From Lentisphaerota bacterium (GTDB taxonomy: Bacteria; Verrucomicrobiota; Kiritimatiellia; RFP12; UBA3636), in assembly GCA_022837245.1 (NCBI GenBank), contig JALHHX010000040.1:3098-28974 (forward strand): DNA of 25,877 bases, read 5' to 3'. The position numbers and the translations under genes are program-made. The notes under the pieces are model-generated. The model was given only the letters and a program-made list of their open reading frames with translations. It did no database searches and was not told where the DNA came from. This document shows positions 25,301 through 25,877 of this stretch, in pieces. Each line of letters starts with the position of its first letter. Position 1 is the first letter of the stretch.

Positions 25301-25694
25301 CGTCGATCTTGCCCAAGGCGTTTACCGACAGGTTGGAACACACAATATTGACACGCGCGTTGGGCACCCACTGTCCGAGCGAATTTGTCGTTGTGGCGGT
25401 GTTCGCGGCATGCGTCACTGTTCCATAGATATCGACATCCGTTGCGTTGAGCACCGTGTCCCAACCGTCAAAAGTTAGCGTTGTGCCAGTGTTGACCGTC
25501 AGCGCCGCCAGCGCTGCGGTGGCGATCCCCTCGCTCCAGTTCCCAGGCGTGTTCCAGTCGCCCGAAGCCGCAGTGAACATGTTGGCCGCCCAAGCCAGGG
25601 AGCAGAGTCCATGCAATGCAAAAAAAGTTGAGACACCTTTGTTAATCCGCAGTGTTCCTATCATTGATCCCCCCATCTTGAGTGGTTTTTTCAT
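22314..25694 (-). CDS. Large secreted glycine-rich protein with three repeated modules
   Basis: This 1126-aa protein has an N-terminal signal peptide (hydrophobic STFFALHGLCSLAWA, about residues 22-36). Three homologous glycine-rich modules cover about residues 120-345, 520-733 and 905-1115. Each runs in the order G-rich loop with GAGHGG-type runs, GGGVV(R/W)(I/L), GGS(I/V)(Y/H)-x2-C-x-T, and GGGGGRIA(V/I). The spacers between modules are beta-rich, with repeated SIGGNL, NVGGDL and HVGGDI strands, suggesting a right-handed beta-helix. One cysteine per module is conserved (C264, C653, C1042). The C-terminus is PETTIIIR; there is no PEP-CTERM, LPXTG or autotransporter barrel. The start could also be ATG 25664, which has a GGGGGG ribosome binding site, and 25694 lacks a clear one. 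Expected outside the cell; role in adhesion, matrix or glycan capture is inference. Confidence 0.8.
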   Translation of the reverse strand: MKKPLKMGGSMIGTLRINKGVSTFFALHGLCSLAWAANMFTAASGDWNTPGNWSEGIATAALAALTVNTGTTLTFDGWDTVLNATDVDIYGTVTHAANTATTTNSLGQWVPNARVNIVCSNLSVNALGKIDGVGKGYARGTSSSATAKINGAGPGGGLSGYNENYLGGGGSHGGMGGRTESRAVASGGVYGNPLAPMDPGSGGGAYNAGHPGYAGGGVVRIDAAGDVTIDGVISVNGENRKNVDTTAQGEYGAAGSAGSIYITCNTIAGAAGTISADGEDAAHYAPNVGPGGGGGRVAIVYNPSAQAARNTTEPPSLKISAAGGESGKLAAGDPGRAGTISMPDTSLLSNSFYGGEFIIPGFNSLSADSLTFANGLTLFPAGFSIYVTNDVVITANGGFELTNMTFSIGGNLLVNDALHSIPKIYGGTLSSFTLGGNLSIAKGAIELYADSAAETLVNVGGDLVVSNKAALYLYSAPTGSVTTTGAQVVDVGGDFIVKDTARVYPASQAQHGGAVMFTAANVLIGPTAGIDAKGLGFRGQETTGPAIGFGPGRGMYVTGYNAGSGAGHGGLGGIGVNELRAGAEYDSLSAPTQAGSSGGRAGIDTRQSGGSGGGVVWLVADRTVTVDGLIDVSATDGGMHCGGGSGGSVHIVCNTFHGAATGRILANGGASLGGGSIGGGGAGGRIAIRYTPEAQAALATQPAVVLSADGGMKVDARAGRGNPGTIHLPDTTFFPYETLSGGLLSIPGFTQWTPQSLTVNDGWLRFPDGFALNVANNLTLTGTKALLIPGKDSAFHVGGDIKVINSSVLDYSALYGPCELSTSGNLTLESGGIVNIGRPSGLIPVEFRIGGNVNLAANTSIHAYGAPTNGNGVAYGLLMDISGDISLNGSGAWINLYSHPTNGGSVKWNARNVFVNSASSGFNADQRGFAGVISSGNKHTGYGPGAGVGFSGSYSSGAGHGGGGGAGRPDIAPRGAIYDEEYKPILAGSVGGRPKGGAGGGVVWIEAPEGRIYLNGRITANAGNAGESHSSGGSGGSIYLLCKTYEDTATAALQAKGGNTTTDTSNLASGGGGGRIAVVGRSITTNSLDYVVTGGTTSNLNGGEHGGLGTLVFHTLPPPETTIIIR

Positions 25695-25811
25695 GTTGGC
25701 TTACTTGGTTAGATTCAAGCTCCCGCTATAAGTACCCAAAAAATAAATATTGTTGATAGTGATAACGCCCATTAAGTACGGGTGTGTGTCAGGAAAGTGA
25801 CATAGCCTGAT
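25695..25811. other. Upstream region of the large glycine-rich gene
   Basis: This short AT-richer gap lies before the 1126-aa protein gene. I find no copy of the direct-repeat operator. A TATAGC (minus strand) is a weak -10 candidate without a matching -35. The promoter is not resolved. Confidence 0.3.
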
Positions 25812-25877
25812 TCAAGCGGCCCGTCTTTGTATGGATTGCTTTGCGCGGTCGTTCCAGTAGATGTCGTGTAGGTTGTC
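25812..25877 (-). CDS. Possible 3' end of a gene cut by the window edge
   Basis: The minus strand at the right edge is open and reads DNLHDIYWNDRAKQSIQ..., then ends in TGA at 25812-25814. The composition looks like coding sequence, but 21 residues are too few to assign a family. It would be the gene upstream of, and in the same direction as, the glycine-rich protein gene. Confidence 0.3.
   Translation of the reverse strand, partial: DNLHDIYWNDRAKQSIQRRAA

Noticed and set aside
22314..25694. DNA repeats in the glycine-rich gene as a CRISPR or satellite
   Set aside because: The repeated GCCGCC-type runs are glycine codons within a continuous reading frame; there is no constant repeat with unique spacers.

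Overview
The window looks like part of an anaerobic bacterium of the PVC superphylum, most likely Kiritimatiellota or Lentisphaerota (Victivallales-like). This rests on gene content: DUF4838 glycosidase-like proteins, several Gfo/Idh/MocA proteins, secreted glycine-rich repeat proteins, and a secreted FGE-like protein, all in moderately GC-rich DNA. I see no rRNA, tRNA, CRISPR array, IS element or phage gene. The region reads as a polysaccharide/glycan-utilisation and cell-surface locus. Almost everything is on the minus strand; one two-gene unit is on the plus strand.

Right to left on the minus strand. Unit A (25694-22314) encodes a 1126-aa secreted glycine-rich protein of three repeated modules and is followed by a remnant of an alpha/beta-hydrolase gene. 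Unit B (21729-16840) encodes a secreted Fn3-like protein, a secreted FGE-like (sulfatase-modifying-factor fold) protein, a GH16 enzyme, a DapA/NanA-type aldolase and two small paralogous cysteine-containing proteins of ATC-hydrolase type; several of these genes overlap by ATGA. Unit C (16275-12483) encodes a second glycine-rich secreted protein, interrupted by an in-frame TGA, and a five-bladed beta-propeller glycosidase-like protein. Unit D (12371-5083) encodes GH20, a DUF4838 protein broken by two frameshifts, a GH20-like TIM barrel, a Gfo/Idh/MocA oxidoreductase and a tagaturonate epimerase (UxaE) family protein. Unit F (2441-84) encodes an intact secreted DUF4838 protein. Unit E, on the plus strand (2794-4966), encodes a PotD-like lipoprotein and a second Gfo/Idh/MocA protein.

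The most interesting non-coding signal is a conserved direct-repeat element upstream of units B, C, D and F. Its first half-site is a 14-nt word, CT(T/G)AAGAAA(C/T)(G/A)GGA on the minus strand. A related second half-site, roughly AAA-gCAGGA, lies exactly 22 bp further downstream. In units C, D and F it is followed by a good TATAAT -10 element, and in D and F the geometry is identical. Two tandem half-sites about two helical turns apart, abutting the -35 region, is the layout of an AraC-family activator site. I therefore infer that one regulator, not encoded in the window, co-controls these four units as a single regulon.

Together the genes suggest cleavage of a beta-linked glycan containing hexosamine and perhaps uronic acid (GH20, GH20-like, GH16, DUF4838, beta-propeller), followed by oxidation and epimerisation of the released sugars (two Gfo/Idh/MocA, UxaE, DapA-like aldolase). 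The substrate is inference. No sugar transporter is in the window. Two long genes carry inactivating changes, which points either to ongoing gene decay or to assembly errors.
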